From: Mucilaginibacter mallensis | Lineage (GTDB): Bacteria > Bacteroidota > Bacteroidia > Sphingobacteriales > Sphingobacteriaceae | Assembly: GCF_900105165.1 (NCBI RefSeq) | Contig: NZ_LT629740.1 | Coordinates: forward strand, 5,518,001 to 5,582,000 | DNA length: 64,000 nucleotides | Reading direction: 5' to 3' | Shown: in pieces, positions 51,145-59,699 of the stretch | Layout of the letters: each line of letters opens with the position of its first letter | How positions within the stretch are numbered: position 1 is the first letter of the stretch | The notes under the pieces: model-generated | Databases searched by the model: none | Told to the model about the DNA's origin: nothing | Seen by the model: only the letters and a program-made list of their open reading frames with translations | Position numbers and translations under genes: made by a program

Positions 51145-51778
51145 AAAAATTATTGAAGCCACAACAAACTTTGTACGTAATACTCTAAAAGATGCCGAAG
51201 GCGGCCATGACTGGTGGCATATTTACCGCGTTTGGACCAATGCCAAACGTATAGCCTCATCTGAAAACTGCGATATACTTACCGTTGAACTTGCCGCGCT
51301 TTTGCATGACATTGCCGACAGCAAATTTCATGGCGGCGATGAAGAAATTGGCCCCACCACAGCAGGCAATTATTTGCGCAGCATTGATGTAAATGAACCC
51401 ATCATTGAACACGTGCAGCAGATCATCAGGAATATTTCATTTAAATCGGGTTTTGATAAACCGGGTTTTCAATCCATAGAATTGCATATTGTACAGGATG
51501 CCGACAGGCTCGATGCTATTGGCGCCATTGGTATAGCGCGCACTTTTAGTTACGGCGGCTTTAAAAACAGGGAGATCTATAACCCCGAAATACCTCCTAA
51601 CCTGCATATGAGTAAGGAAGAATATAAAAATTCAACAGCGCCCAGCATTAATCATTTCTACGAAAAGCTGCTGCTGCTCAAAGATAAAATGAATACAACT
51701 ACCGGCAAAAAACTAGCTGAACAGCGGCATGAGTTTATGGCAAATTACCTTGAGCAGTTTTATATGGAGTGTAAATAA
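51134..51778 (+). CDS. HD-domain phosphohydrolase (YpgQ/YedJ-like)
   Basis: The 214-residue protein has HDWWHIYRVWTNAKRIA (residues about 24-40), then LLHDIADSKFHGG (HD doublet, about 57-58) and the closing Asp in VQDADRLDAIGAIGIARTF, the canonical HD metal set of the YpgQ/YedJ group. These hydrolyse phosphate monoesters or nucleotides; substrate unknown here. Its ATG lies inside the regulator gene. Confidence 0.92.
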   Translation: MDIKKIIEATTNFVRNTLKDAEGGHDWWHIYRVWTNAKRIASSENCDILTVELAALLHDIADSKFHGGDEEIGPTTAGNYLRSIDVNEPIIEHVQQIIRNISFKSGFDKPGFQSIELHIVQDADRLDAIGAIGIARTFSYGGFKNREIYNPEIPPNLHMSKEEYKNSTAPSINHFYEKLLLLKDKMNTTTGKKLAEQRHEFMANYLEQFYMECK

Positions 51779-51811
51779 ACATTTTTTTTAGACTTGTCTA
51801 AAAAAAATGTT
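51778..51811. repeat. 34-bp palindrome upstream of fur (operator or terminator)
   Basis: AACATTTTTTTTAGAC and GTCTAAAAAAAATGTT are exact reverse complements around a TT loop. It starts at the last base of the HD stop codon. The T8/A8 blocks with AGAC/GTCT centre resemble a metalloregulator-type operator (TTTAGACnnGTCTAAA) more than a GC-rich terminator; it may do both jobs. Confidence 0.75.
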
Positions 51812-51941
51812 AGCTTTGCTTAAATTTAAAGGCGAAACAGTATGTTAACATACTGTTTAAACAGAAAGCTTACTTTTGCGTCTAAATGTAAAATAGGGTA
51901 TTTGAATATATTCAATTATTGATCAATTAATTGCACATGAT

Positions 51942-52358
51942 ATGAACATGGTTGCTGAAAAAAAGCTTACGGAAAAAAAGATCAATCCAACAGCTATGCG
52001 CCTATTGGTTTTGGATTCATTATTAAAGCAACATTCTGCTATTAGTTTAAGCGATATTGAAAAAAGCCTTGAAACGGCCGACAGGATAACCATATACCGT
52101 ACCTTAAAAACCTTTGAGGAAAAAGGCCTGATCCATATTATAGATGATGGAACAGGATCACCTAAATATGCTTTATGTGCTGAGAGTTGTGATGCAAACC
52201 AGCACCACGATCTGCATGTGCATTTTTATTGTGCGGAGTGTAAGGAAACTTTCTGCCTGTCTAACAGCAAAATACCAGAGGTAGCATTACCTGATAACTT
52301 TACATCAACAGAAATGAACTTGGTTGTTAAAGGTGTTTGCAGTAAATGCAAAAATTAA
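51942..52358 (+). CDS. Fur family metal-dependent regulator
   Basis: The 138-residue protein has the winged helix KINPTAMRLLVLDSLLKQHSAISLSDIEKSLETADRITIYRTLKTFEEKGLIH and a zinc/metal part HHDLHVHFYCAECKETFCLS plus C-terminal VCSKCKN. Two CxxC pairs make a structural zinc site. The regulated metal (Fe, Zn or Mn) cannot be decided. The mgtA-type transporter starts 164 bp downstream, so the regulon may include divalent-cation transport. Confidence 0.9.
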   Translation: MNMVAEKKLTEKKINPTAMRLLVLDSLLKQHSAISLSDIEKSLETADRITIYRTLKTFEEKGLIHIIDDGTGSPKYALCAESCDANQHHDLHVHFYCAECKETFCLSNSKIPEVALPDNFTSTEMNLVVKGVCSKCKN

Positions 52359-52424
52359 TGCAATTCCATTGCATACCATTAACAGCTTACTTTGCAAAAA
52401 AAATTAAAAATCAAATAAAATGGA

Positions 52425-52508
52425 TACCGGTCCGAGTAGAACACATCCGCAATTTACAATTTCCTGTTAGCCGGTACGCCTTCTTTTAAGTCGCCCGGTA
52501 AACGGGGC
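52425..52508 (+). promoter_or_regulatory. Candidate structured leader of mgtA
   Basis: TACCGG (52425-52430) can pair with CCGGTA (52471-52476), and CCCG with CGGG further on (52494-52506). It does not match the M-box or the Salmonella mgtA leader by eye. It could be a transcriptional or metal-responsive leader, or just local hairpins. Confidence 0.3.
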
Positions 52509-52522
52509 AAACTTTTATTATC

Positions 52523-55237
52523 ATGCTTAAAAGAGAAAAAATCAGCAAAGTTTACAAAGCCTTAGGTAAAACTAACGGCCACTCCCCTTCAGAATTCGAT
52601 ACCCCATCAGCTTTAAAAATTAAACAGATAGCAGCTCTTGATAAGGCATCTGTGCTTTTTATATTGGAAAGCCAGGAACAGGGCCTGTCAGCAGCCGAAG
52701 TTAAGGAACGTTTAATAACCTATGGCTTAAATGAGGTTGCGCATGAAAAAGCGCCTAAATGGTATGTTCAGCTTTTCGAGGCTTTTGTTAATCCGTTTAT
52801 TGCGGTATTACTCATACTGGTGATCATTTCGGCAATTACTGATATTATCATCCAAAAACCAGGCGACAGGGATTACACCACCGTTGCTGTTATTGGTACC
52901 ATGGTGATGTTAAGCGCTTTGCTGCGTTTTGTACAGGAGTTCAGGAGCAATCAGGCAGCCGAAAAGCTCAAATCGATGGTTAAAACCACGGCCACGGTGC
53001 TGAGGCTAAATGAGGAAAAACGTGAAATAGATATTAAAAAGCTGGTTCCGGGCGATGTGATCCAGCTATCGGCAGGTGATATGATTCCGGCTGATGTGCG
53101 GGTGTTGCAATCAAAGGACCTTTTTGTGAGCCAGGCAATATTAACCGGCGAGGCGTTACCTGTTGAAAAAACTGACGCGGCAAATGCTAACGCAGGCAAA
53201 CAATCACCATTAGAGTTGGATAATACCTGCTTTATGGGTACTAATATAGTAAGCGGTACCGCCTTTGCAATAGTGGTAAACACCGGTGGTGATACCTATT
53301 TCGGTTCGCTTTCGAAATCATTAGTAGGCAAACGTGCTGAAACCAGTTTTGATAAAGGCGTAAACAGCGTAAGCTGGCTGCTGATCCGCTTTATGCTGAT
53401 CATGGTACCGCTGGTTTTCCTGATCAACGGCCTTACCAAGCATGATTGGCTGCAAGCCCTGCTCTTCGGTATTTCAATAGCCGTTGGTTTAACTCCTGAA
53501 ATGTTGCCAATGATAGTTACTGCTAACCTGGCTAAGGGCGCGGTAAATATGTCGAAACGTAAGGTTGTAGTTAAACGCCTGAACGCTATACAAAACATTG
53601 GCGCTATGGATATTTTGTGTACCGATAAAACAGGTACGCTTACCATGGACAAGATTGTGCTGGAGCGCCATTTAAATGTTTATGGCTTTGAGGATAACGA
53701 GGTAATGAAATGGGCCTACCTGAACAGCTTTCACCAAACCGGACTTAAAAACCTGCTGGATGTGGCCGTTTTGGAGCATGTTGACCTGCATGCCTGCTTA
53801 AAGGAAGGTGAATCGTACCAAAAAGTTGATGAGATCCCTTTTGATTTTCAGCGCAGGCGCATGTCGGTTATCCTGGAAGAAAAAAATCATAAACACCTGC
53901 TGATATGCAAAGGCGCGGTTGAGGAAGTGCTTGACCTGTGTACCAATGCTTTTGATCCGGGAGAGAACAATCAGTTAGAGATAAATAAGGACTCTATTGT
54001 TCCGATAGATAAAAGCATGCGCGATACTATCCTTAAAACCTCCCGTAAGCTTAACGAGGAAGGATTAAGGGTATTACTGGTTGCAATTAAGGAGTATGAT
54101 GAAAGGCCGCTAACCTATAGCGTTGCCGATGAAAGCAATATGATCATGACCGGGTTTATCGGTTTCCTTGATCCGGCCAAGCCATCAGCAAAACCTGCTA
54201 TTGAGGCGCTGCACAAACTGGGCATCAGCATAAAAGTACTCACCGGCGATAATGAGGTGGTTACCAAAAAGATTTGCAAGGATGTAGGTATCCCGGTAAA
54301 TAATATCCTGCTGGGTAAGGACCTTGAAAATATATCCGACGAAGAGTTGATTGCGATTATTGACGATGTCAGCATACTGGCAAAGCTGAGCCCTATTCAA
54401 AAATCGAGGGTGGTTAAGGTATTACAGGCAAAGGGTCATACCGTTGGTTTTATGGGCGATGGTATTAATGATGCTGCTGCCCTGCGCGATGCTGATGTGG
54501 GCATTTCTGTTGATACTGCTGTAGATATAGCCAAGGAAAGCGCCGACATTATTTTGCTGGAAAAAGACCTGATGGTATTGCGCAAAGGTGTGATATACGG
54601 GCGCAGAACGTTTGGTAACATTATCAAATACATCAAGATGACGGCAAGCAGTAACTTCGGTAATATGTTCAGCATGCTTGGGGCAAGCGCCTTGTTGCCA
54701 TTTTTGCCTATGCTGCCTATCCAGATACTGATCAATAATTTGCTGTATGATATTTCACAGATCTCCATTCCATGGGATATTATGGATGAAGATTTTATTG
54801 AAAAGCCGCAGAAATGGAATGCCAGCGGTATCAGCCGGTTTATGCTGTTCGTCGGCCCAATTAGCTCCATATTTGATTATGCAACCTTCGGGGTAATGTG
54901 GTTTGTGTTTAAAGCTAATTCGCCGGCTCACCAGGGTTTGTTTCAAAGTGGTTGGTTTGTAGAGGGCTTGCTGTCACAAACACTGATAGTACACATGATC
55001 CGTACACGCAAAATACCTTTTATACAAAGCTGGGCAGCTGCACCGGTAGTGGCACTTACCTCATTTATTATGCTGATTGGTATAGCGTTGCCATTTTCGC
55101 CACTTGCTAATGCTTTTAAGCTGGAGGCTTTGCCTTTGGCATATTTCCCATGGTTGTTTGGCATATTACTGGCTTACTGCCTGCTTACACAACTCATAAA
55201 AAACTGGTTTATCAATAAATTCCATCAATGGTTATAA
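52523..55237 (+). CDS. mgtA: Magnesium-translocating P-type ATPase
   Basis: This 904-residue P-type ATPase has the phosphorylation motif DKTGTLT (Asp at about 368), the actuator TGEALP, the nucleotide-binding CKGAVEEV, TGDNE and GDGINDAAALRDADVGISVD, and the P3B signature GLTPEMLPMIV before the phosphorylation site. That distinguishes magnesium importers from Ca or Cu ATPases. It probably brings in Mg2+ at low external supply. A porin follows after 19 bp, likely in the same transcript, and Fur precedes it. Confidence 0.94.
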   Translation: MLKREKISKVYKALGKTNGHSPSEFDTPSALKIKQIAALDKASVLFILESQEQGLSAAEVKERLITYGLNEVAHEKAPKWYVQLFEAFVNPFIAVLLILVIISAITDIIIQKPGDRDYTTVAVIGTMVMLSALLRFVQEFRSNQAAEKLKSMVKTTATVLRLNEEKREIDIKKLVPGDVIQLSAGDMIPADVRVLQSKDLFVSQAILTGEALPVEKTDAANANAGKQSPLELDNTCFMGTNIVSGTAFAIVVNTGGDTYFGSLSKSLVGKRAETSFDKGVNSVSWLLIRFMLIMVPLVFLINGLTKHDWLQALLFGISIAVGLTPEMLPMIVTANLAKGAVNMSKRKVVVKRLNAIQNIGAMDILCTDKTGTLTMDKIVLERHLNVYGFEDNEVMKWAYLNSFHQTGLKNLLDVAVLEHVDLHACLKEGESYQKVDEIPFDFQRRRMSVILEEKNHKHLLICKGAVEEVLDLCTNAFDPGENNQLEINKDSIVPIDKSMRDTILKTSRKLNEEGLRVLLVAIKEYDERPLTYSVADESNMIMTGFIGFLDPAKPSAKPAIEALHKLGISIKVLTGDNEVVTKKICKDVGIPVNNILLGKDLENISDEELIAIIDDVSILAKLSPIQKSRVVKVLQAKGHTVGFMGDGINDAAALRDADVGISVDTAVDIAKESADIILLEKDLMVLRKGVIYGRRTFGNIIKYIKMTASSNFGNMFSMLGASALLPFLPMLPIQILINNLLYDISQISIPWDIMDEDFIEKPQKWNASGISRFMLFVGPISSIFDYATFGVMWFVFKANSPAHQGLFQSGWFVEGLLSQTLIVHMIRTRKIPFIQSWAAAPVVALTSFIMLIGIALPFSPLANAFKLEALPLAYFPWLFGILLAYCLLTQLIKNWFINKFHQWL

Positions 55238-55256
55238 TCTTCTTCTAATATAAAAT

Positions 55257-56564
55257 ATGAAACTACTTTTAATAATATCAATAAGTTTATTGCTGTTTAC
55301 CACAGCTTTTGCACAGGACACTGTAAAACAACAGCGGTTTAGCTTTCATTTTCAGGAAACTACTATTACGCAATTTAAACCCGCATTCAGTGCGCCGTAT
55401 ACCGGGCAAAACAGCTTGCTCACATCACAGGAAACACAATCATCCATAACCACCACCCTGTTTGGCGATGCCCGTTTATGGAAAGGTGCCGATGTTATTT
55501 TTGATCCCGAACTCTCAGGCGGTGCGGGCTTGAGTAAAACAACAGGTATAGCCGCTTTCCCTAACGGAGAAACCTTTAGGGTGGGTTCTGCTTCACCGGC
55601 TATATATATAGCGCGCTTATTCTTCAGGCAAACATTTGAGTGGGGCAAGGAAAAAGATACCATTCAGGATGACCAGAATCAATTAGCCGGATTAAAAAGC
55701 AAACGCTATTTTACTTTTGGCCTGGGTAAATTTGGTATGGCCGATTACTTCGATAACAATGAATTTAGCCACGACCCACGTACCCAATTCATGAACTGGG
55801 CGCTGATGGATAACGGAGCCTGGGATTACCCTGCCAATACCCGTGGTTACGTATTAGGTGCTTATACCGAACTCGGTCAGCCTGATTGGACATTACGCTT
55901 TGCCTTTACCATGGTTACCACAACCGCAAACGGGTCTGTATGGGATGCAAAAATACTGCATGCCAACACCCAAACTATAGAATACGAAAAACGCTATGAA
56001 ATAGGCGGACAAAAAGGTTCGTTCAGGATATTGGGCTTTACCAACAATGGTAAGTTTGGTAATTATGATCTGGCGATAGCCAACAACAAAACCGCCCCGG
56101 TTGTAGATAGCACGCAGGCCTATGGCAGGCATAAATATGGTTTCGGCATAAGCGCCGACCAATACCTGACCAAAGATTTTGGCGTGTTTGCAAGGCTTGG
56201 CTATAATGATGGGCATAACGAAACCTGGTTCTTTACCGAAATTGACCGCTCACTAAGTTTTGGGGGTGTATTAAAGGGCACATCATGGAAACGCCCGGAT
56301 GATGAACTTGGACTAGCCTTTATTGGCAGCGGGTTATCATCAGAGCATCAGGCTTACTTGGCAGCAGGTGGCTATGGCTTTATTATTGGTGATGGCAGGT
56401 TAAATTACAGTCCGGAGCTGGTTGCGGAACTGTATTACAAGATAAATGCTTTCCAAAAGAAATTCTGGATCACACCGGATTATCAGTTTATAGTTAACCC
56501 AGCATATAATGCTGACCGTGGTCCGGTGAATGTGTTTTCGTTAAGGGCGCATGTGGAGTTTTAA
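55257..56564 (+). CDS. Carbohydrate-type (OprB-like) outer-membrane porin
   Basis: MKLLLIISISLLLFTTAFA is a signal peptide. The 415-residue mature protein is beta-rich, with alternating strands and aromatic girdle residues, ending in VFSLRAHVEF (C-terminal Phe, typical for outer-membrane barrels). The order WKGADVIFDPELSGGAGLSKTTGIAAFPNGE and HDPRTQFMNWALMDNGAWDYPANTRGY resembles OprB-family carbohydrate porins. Linked to mgtA, it might instead serve metal or other solute uptake. Confidence 0.75.
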   Translation: MKLLLIISISLLLFTTAFAQDTVKQQRFSFHFQETTITQFKPAFSAPYTGQNSLLTSQETQSSITTTLFGDARLWKGADVIFDPELSGGAGLSKTTGIAAFPNGETFRVGSASPAIYIARLFFRQTFEWGKEKDTIQDDQNQLAGLKSKRYFTFGLGKFGMADYFDNNEFSHDPRTQFMNWALMDNGAWDYPANTRGYVLGAYTELGQPDWTLRFAFTMVTTTANGSVWDAKILHANTQTIEYEKRYEIGGQKGSFRILGFTNNGKFGNYDLAIANNKTAPVVDSTQAYGRHKYGFGISADQYLTKDFGVFARLGYNDGHNETWFFTEIDRSLSFGGVLKGTSWKRPDDELGLAFIGSGLSSEHQAYLAAGGYGFIIGDGRLNYSPELVAELYYKINAFQKKFWITPDYQFIVNPAYNADRGPVNVFSLRAHVEF

Positions 56565-56581
56565 AGAGAGGTTATTTAAAG

Positions 56582-56669
56582 ATGTCATTGCGAGCGATAG
56601 CGCGGCAACCTCTTCGCATACATATGGAACGCGACGGGGTTGCTTCGTCGTTCCTCCTCGCAATGACAT
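56582..56669. repeat. 88-bp hairpin repeat, family B copy 2
   Basis: Same length and ends as the copy at 46182 (ATGTCATTGCGAGCGATAGC ... CTCGCAATGACAT), differing at a few interior positions. Confidence 0.92.
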
Positions 56670-56682
56670 GGTGGAGGGAGCG

Positions 56683-56752
56683 GTCATGCTGAGTCACTCG
56701 AAGCATATGCGTAAAGGTCTTTACGCTCACCCTTCGAGTGCCTGTGTGACAC
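56683..56752. repeat. Family C hairpin repeat, copy 3
   Basis: GTCATGCTGAGTCACTCGAAG faces CCTTCGAGTGCCTGTGTGAC. It abuts family B copy 2, so two unrelated hairpins are stacked between the convergent porin and cytidine deaminase genes. Confidence 0.8.
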
Positions 56753-56773
56753 CCATTGCGCTACATTAAATAA

Positions 56774-57265
56774 TCACTGCGTAATCAACCTATCCTCAAA
56801 AAACAAGAATGGCAATTGGTTCTCAATACCTTTTATCACCCATATTGGTCCTTTTTGGCAATAAAGGATCACTCGTATTTGTTGCTGCTGCTTTTTCTCG
56901 TATTCGGCCAAAACCTGCAGGCATGAGCCACATGATGTTACTGGTTTCAGTAACGGAAACTCATCAGTATGGGCGGTTATAGCCATTGATTCAATAGGGT
57001 CATCCGGATGATTGGCTCCCCAGTGGAACAGTGCCACACGCTCGGCGCAAAGGCCTGAGGGGTAGGCAACGTTTTCCTGGTTACTGGCGTAGATGATCTT
57101 GCCACTAAGCAGCCGCATTGCCACACCAACCTTAAATTTTGAATAGGGTGAATGGGAATTGGCCAGTGCCTTAACAGCTTCAAGGCATAAAGTATGGTCG
57201 TTTTTATTAAGCTCGTTTAAAGTATCGTACTCTTCGAAAGCAATTTTTATTTCGTGATTTATCAT
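56774..57265 (-). CDS. cdd: Cytidine deaminase
   Basis: ATG 57265 gives 163 residues. The catalytic motif is CAER (C73, E75), with C112 and C115 in PVTSCGSC completing the zinc site; the substrate loop KFKVGVAMRLLSGKIIYASNQEN is present. It deaminates cytidine and deoxycytidine for pyrimidine salvage. The upstream in-frame start at 57322 adds an unrelated hydrophobic stretch and is less likely. Confidence 0.93.
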   Translation of the reverse strand: MINHEIKIAFEEYDTLNELNKNDHTLCLEAVKALANSHSPYSKFKVGVAMRLLSGKIIYASNQENVAYPSGLCAERVALFHWGANHPDDPIESMAITAHTDEFPLLKPVTSCGSCLQVLAEYEKKQQQQIRVILYCQKGPIWVIKGIENQLPFLFFEDRLITQ

Positions 57266-57358
57266 TACCTCATCCTGCGTAAAAAAGCAGGGGATACAAG
57301 ATAAGTAAAATTTAATTATCAATGATAAAAACGCGGTATTATTGATGCAGGAGTGATT

Positions 57359-57760
57359 TTAGCTGTTTCGCAGCGCTTCCCTTATTTTTTCAGAAGTAGC
57401 CTGTAGTTCTTCAGGGCTGAACTTCATTTTAGGGCGACTGAAATTAAGATCATCAACCCGGTTCATGGGGATCAGGTGGATATGGGCGTGCGGAACTTCG
57501 AGCCCTATAACCGCTACACCTACTTTTTTACAGGGAATAGCAGCCTTTATACCCGTAGCCACTATTTTGGCGAATAGCTGCAGGCCCGTATATGTTTCAT
57601 CATCCAGATCAAAAATATAATCAACTTCTTTTTTGGGGATCACCAGCACATGGCCTTCGGCAAGCGGGTTAATATCTAAAAAAGCCAAAAACTCAACGCT
57701 TTCAGCCACGGTATAGGCAGGTATTTCGCCGGATATGATTTTTGAAAAGATAGTGCTCAT
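57359..57760 (-). CDS. HIT family hydrolase
   Basis: ATG 57760 gives 133 residues starting MSTIFSKIISGEIPAYTVAES. The histidine triad is H91-A-H93-I-H95 and GHVLVIPKKEVDYIFDLDD is the expected strand-helix. This is the HinT/PKCI-like branch (AMP-lysine or nucleotide phosphoramidate hydrolase). The region between it and greA is a family D repeat. Confidence 0.94.
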   Translation of the reverse strand: MSTIFSKIISGEIPAYTVAESVEFLAFLDINPLAEGHVLVIPKKEVDYIFDLDDETYTGLQLFAKIVATGIKAAIPCKKVGVAVIGLEVPHAHIHLIPMNRVDDLNFSRPKMKFSPEELQATSEKIREALRNS

Positions 57761-57763
57761 TGT

Positions 57764-57861
57764 TTGGTTGATTAAGTTGCTTGGGAGAGTGGTTGATTGA
57801 GTTTTATTGAAGCTGATTAAGTGAGTAGTTAACCTAATCAACCACTCACTTAATCAACCAA
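57764..57861. repeat. Family D repeat between HIT and greA
   Basis: TTGGTTGATTAAGT (57764-57777) is reverse-complemented exactly at 57848-57861, with internal GAGTGGTTGATTGAG and CAACCACTCAC words. It starts 3 bp from the HIT ATG, so it must contribute the HIT leader. Confidence 0.82.
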
Positions 57862-57865
57862 TCAA

Positions 57866-58339
57866 CTAACGACTTATCTCCAATATCTCAAATTCCATTT
57901 TACCGGCAGGTACGGTGATCTCGGTGGTGTCACCAACTTTTTTGCCCAGTAAACCTTTGGCAATTGGTGATGCCACCGATATTTTGCCCGATTTAAGATC
58001 GGCTTCGCTTTCTGATACCAGTTGGTAGCTCATAGTGGCGCCGCTCTTCACATTCTTTATTTTTACGATGGATAGAGCCAGTACTTTTGATGTATCAATT
58101 TTTGATTCATCAAGCAAACGGGCGCTGGCCAATAACTCCTGCATCTGCGAAATTTTAGCCTCATGTAAGCCTTGTGCTTCTTTAGCCGCGTCATATTCCG
58201 CGTTTTCGGATAAATCACCTTTGTCACGCGCCTCCGCTATCGCTTTAGATATATTAGAGCGAACGGTTGTTTTTAAATATTGTAATTCCTCTTTTAATTT
58301 TTCTAAACCTTCCTTGGTATAGTATGATACCTCTGCCAT
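57866..58339 (-). CDS. greA: Transcription elongation factor GreA
   Basis: The 157-residue protein has the GreA coiled coil (LKEELQYLKTTVRSNISKAIAEARDKGDLSENAEYDAAKEAQG, with the acidic tip DLSENAEYDAA) and the C-terminal FKBP-like domain SPIAKGLLGKKVGDTTEITVPAGKMEFEILEI. It stimulates RNA cleavage in backtracked polymerase. It is an ordinary length. Confidence 0.96.
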   Translation of the reverse strand: MAEVSYYTKEGLEKLKEELQYLKTTVRSNISKAIAEARDKGDLSENAEYDAAKEAQGLHEAKISQMQELLASARLLDESKIDTSKVLALSIVKIKNVKSGATMSYQLVSESEADLKSGKISVASPIAKGLLGKKVGDTTEITVPAGKMEFEILEISR

Positions 58340-58427
58340 AACGCACGAATTAATTTAACTTTCTATTAGTTACCAAAAAAAACCGCCCTCCTGTTTTATG
58401 AAGGACGCGATTGTTATAAAAAACAAA

Positions 58428-58460
58428 CAAGACTATATGGGCAGCGCCTACATAGTCTTG
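58428..58460. repeat. Hairpin CAAGACTAT / ATAGTCTTG
   Basis: The 9-bp arms are exact, with outer AAAC/TTTGTGTT pairing weakly. It is in the 302-bp gap upstream of greA (58340-58641), which also holds the next two repeats. No protein-coding gene is visible in that gap. Confidence 0.6.
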
Positions 58461-58490
58461 CTTTGTGTTAAACGAAGATAAGTGATTTAA

Positions 58491-58543
58491 ATTTTAATAT
58501 CCAAATTTTTGTTGCCCCGCAACAAAAATTTGGATATTAAAAT
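58491..58543. repeat. 53-bp perfect inverted repeat
   Basis: The 25-bp arms (left starting ATTTTAATATCCAAATTTTT) are exact reverse complements around CCC. AT-rich with a GTTGC/GCAAC centre, it is a strong hairpin between greA and the dehydrogenase gene. Confidence 0.9.
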
Positions 58544-58650
58544 AGTGATTAGTGGTTGGAGATTAGTGATTAGTTGAGATTGGTTTACAGGGATTAAGCC
58601 GCAAATGACATATGCTTTTACTAAGCTCTAACCACCAATCTCTAATCACT
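58544..58650. repeat. GATTAGTGGTTGG inverted repeat (family H)
   Basis: AGTGATTAGTGGTTGGAGAT faces CCACCAATCTCTAATCACT with a 60-bp middle. It abuts the previous hairpin and its end contains the stop codon and last two codons of the dehydrogenase gene. Its arms are GATTAG/TGGTTGG quasi-tandems. Confidence 0.75.
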
Positions 58651-59571
58651 GAGAAGCGCCAGCTTCGCTGCCATTACCTCACTTATCCTTCTATACGAAT
58701 CAAATGTCCATCCGGCCACATGCGGGGTCAGGATCACTTTGCCGGATTGACGAAGTTCATCATACCACTCCTGATCGGCAAGGGATGGGAATTTCTCCAC
58801 TTCTAATACATCGAGCCCTGCTCCTATAATTCTGCCTTGTTTAATGGCATTTAATATTGCACTTACTTTGGCAGTTTTACCGCGGGAGGTATTGATGAAG
58901 AATATAGGTTTTTTAAAATGGAACAGATATTCATCGTTTACCAAACCATTGGTTTCGCTGGTTAGGGGTATATGCAGGCTCAGCACATCGCTATGCTTAA
59001 CAATTTCCTCCATGCTTACCTCGCGGGCATATCTGTCGCTAAAACCGGTTTTGTATTTATCATAAGCAATAACATCAACCCCAAAACCGGAAAGTTTCTT
59101 GGCAAAGCTGCTGCCCATAAAGCCATAACCAATGATGCCTACGGTTTTGCCTTTAAGCTCATAACCACGGTTAGCCTCGCGCAGCCAGCTGCCGGTCCTG
59201 ATTTCAGCATCGGATGTGCGGAAGTTGTTCATCAGGGATAATAATAATCCTACGGCATGCTCACCAACAGCATCCATGTTGCCTTCAGGGGCATTTATTA
59301 GCTGGATGTTTTTCTCAGCGGCGTAAGCCTCATCAATGTTATCCATACCGGCCCCGGCACGGCAAACAAAGCGCAGGCTGGTAGCTGCATCAATAACAGA
59401 CCTATCTACATTAAATTTTGAACGGATCACCAGTCCGGCATAATCGCTGATTATTTCAAAGGCTTCGCTGGCTTTTATTAATGGCCGATAATCGCAGGTA
59501 TAATCCAATGCTTCTGCTTGTTCAATGAATACAGGGTGTATGTCATCAACAATAAGTATATTCTTTTTCAT
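58642..59571 (-). CDS. NAD-dependent D-2-hydroxyacid dehydrogenase (SerA-like)
   Basis: The 309-residue protein has the NAD motif GKTVGIIGYGFMGSSFAKKL (about residues 140-159), the catalytic Arg/Glu/His set in INTSRGKTAKV, GAGLDVLEVEKFPS and LTPHVAGWTFDSYRRI. It resembles the SerA/LdhA group; specificity (phosphoglycerate or other) is not clear. No ACT domain. It stands alone. Confidence 0.88.
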   Translation of the reverse strand: MKKNILIVDDIHPVFIEQAEALDYTCDYRPLIKASEAFEIISDYAGLVIRSKFNVDRSVIDAATSLRFVCRAGAGMDNIDEAYAAEKNIQLINAPEGNMDAVGEHAVGLLLSLMNNFRTSDAEIRTGSWLREANRGYELKGKTVGIIGYGFMGSSFAKKLSGFGVDVIAYDKYKTGFSDRYAREVSMEEIVKHSDVLSLHIPLTSETNGLVNDEYLFHFKKPIFFINTSRGKTAKVSAILNAIKQGRIIGAGLDVLEVEKFPSLADQEWYDELRQSGKVILTPHVAGWTFDSYRRISEVMAAKLALLSD

Positions 59572-59699
59572 TTTCAGCTACAAACATATTGATACGGCGC
59601 GAAAATTGTATTGTTTGATGTAATAAATTCATTTATTAAGCTGGATGATTTGTATTTAAGCCACCAAATTCAATTAAATTTATAGTATAATTTCAACCG

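Noticed and set aside
52359..52522. Known magnesium riboswitch (M-box or mgtA leader) before mgtA
   Set aside because: Only short hairpins are visible and the conserved M-box sequence blocks are absent by eye; kept as a low-confidence structured leader only.
56551..56769. 72-residue open frame after the porin gene
   Set aside because: It is a reading of family B and C hairpin repeats, including the palindromic arms.
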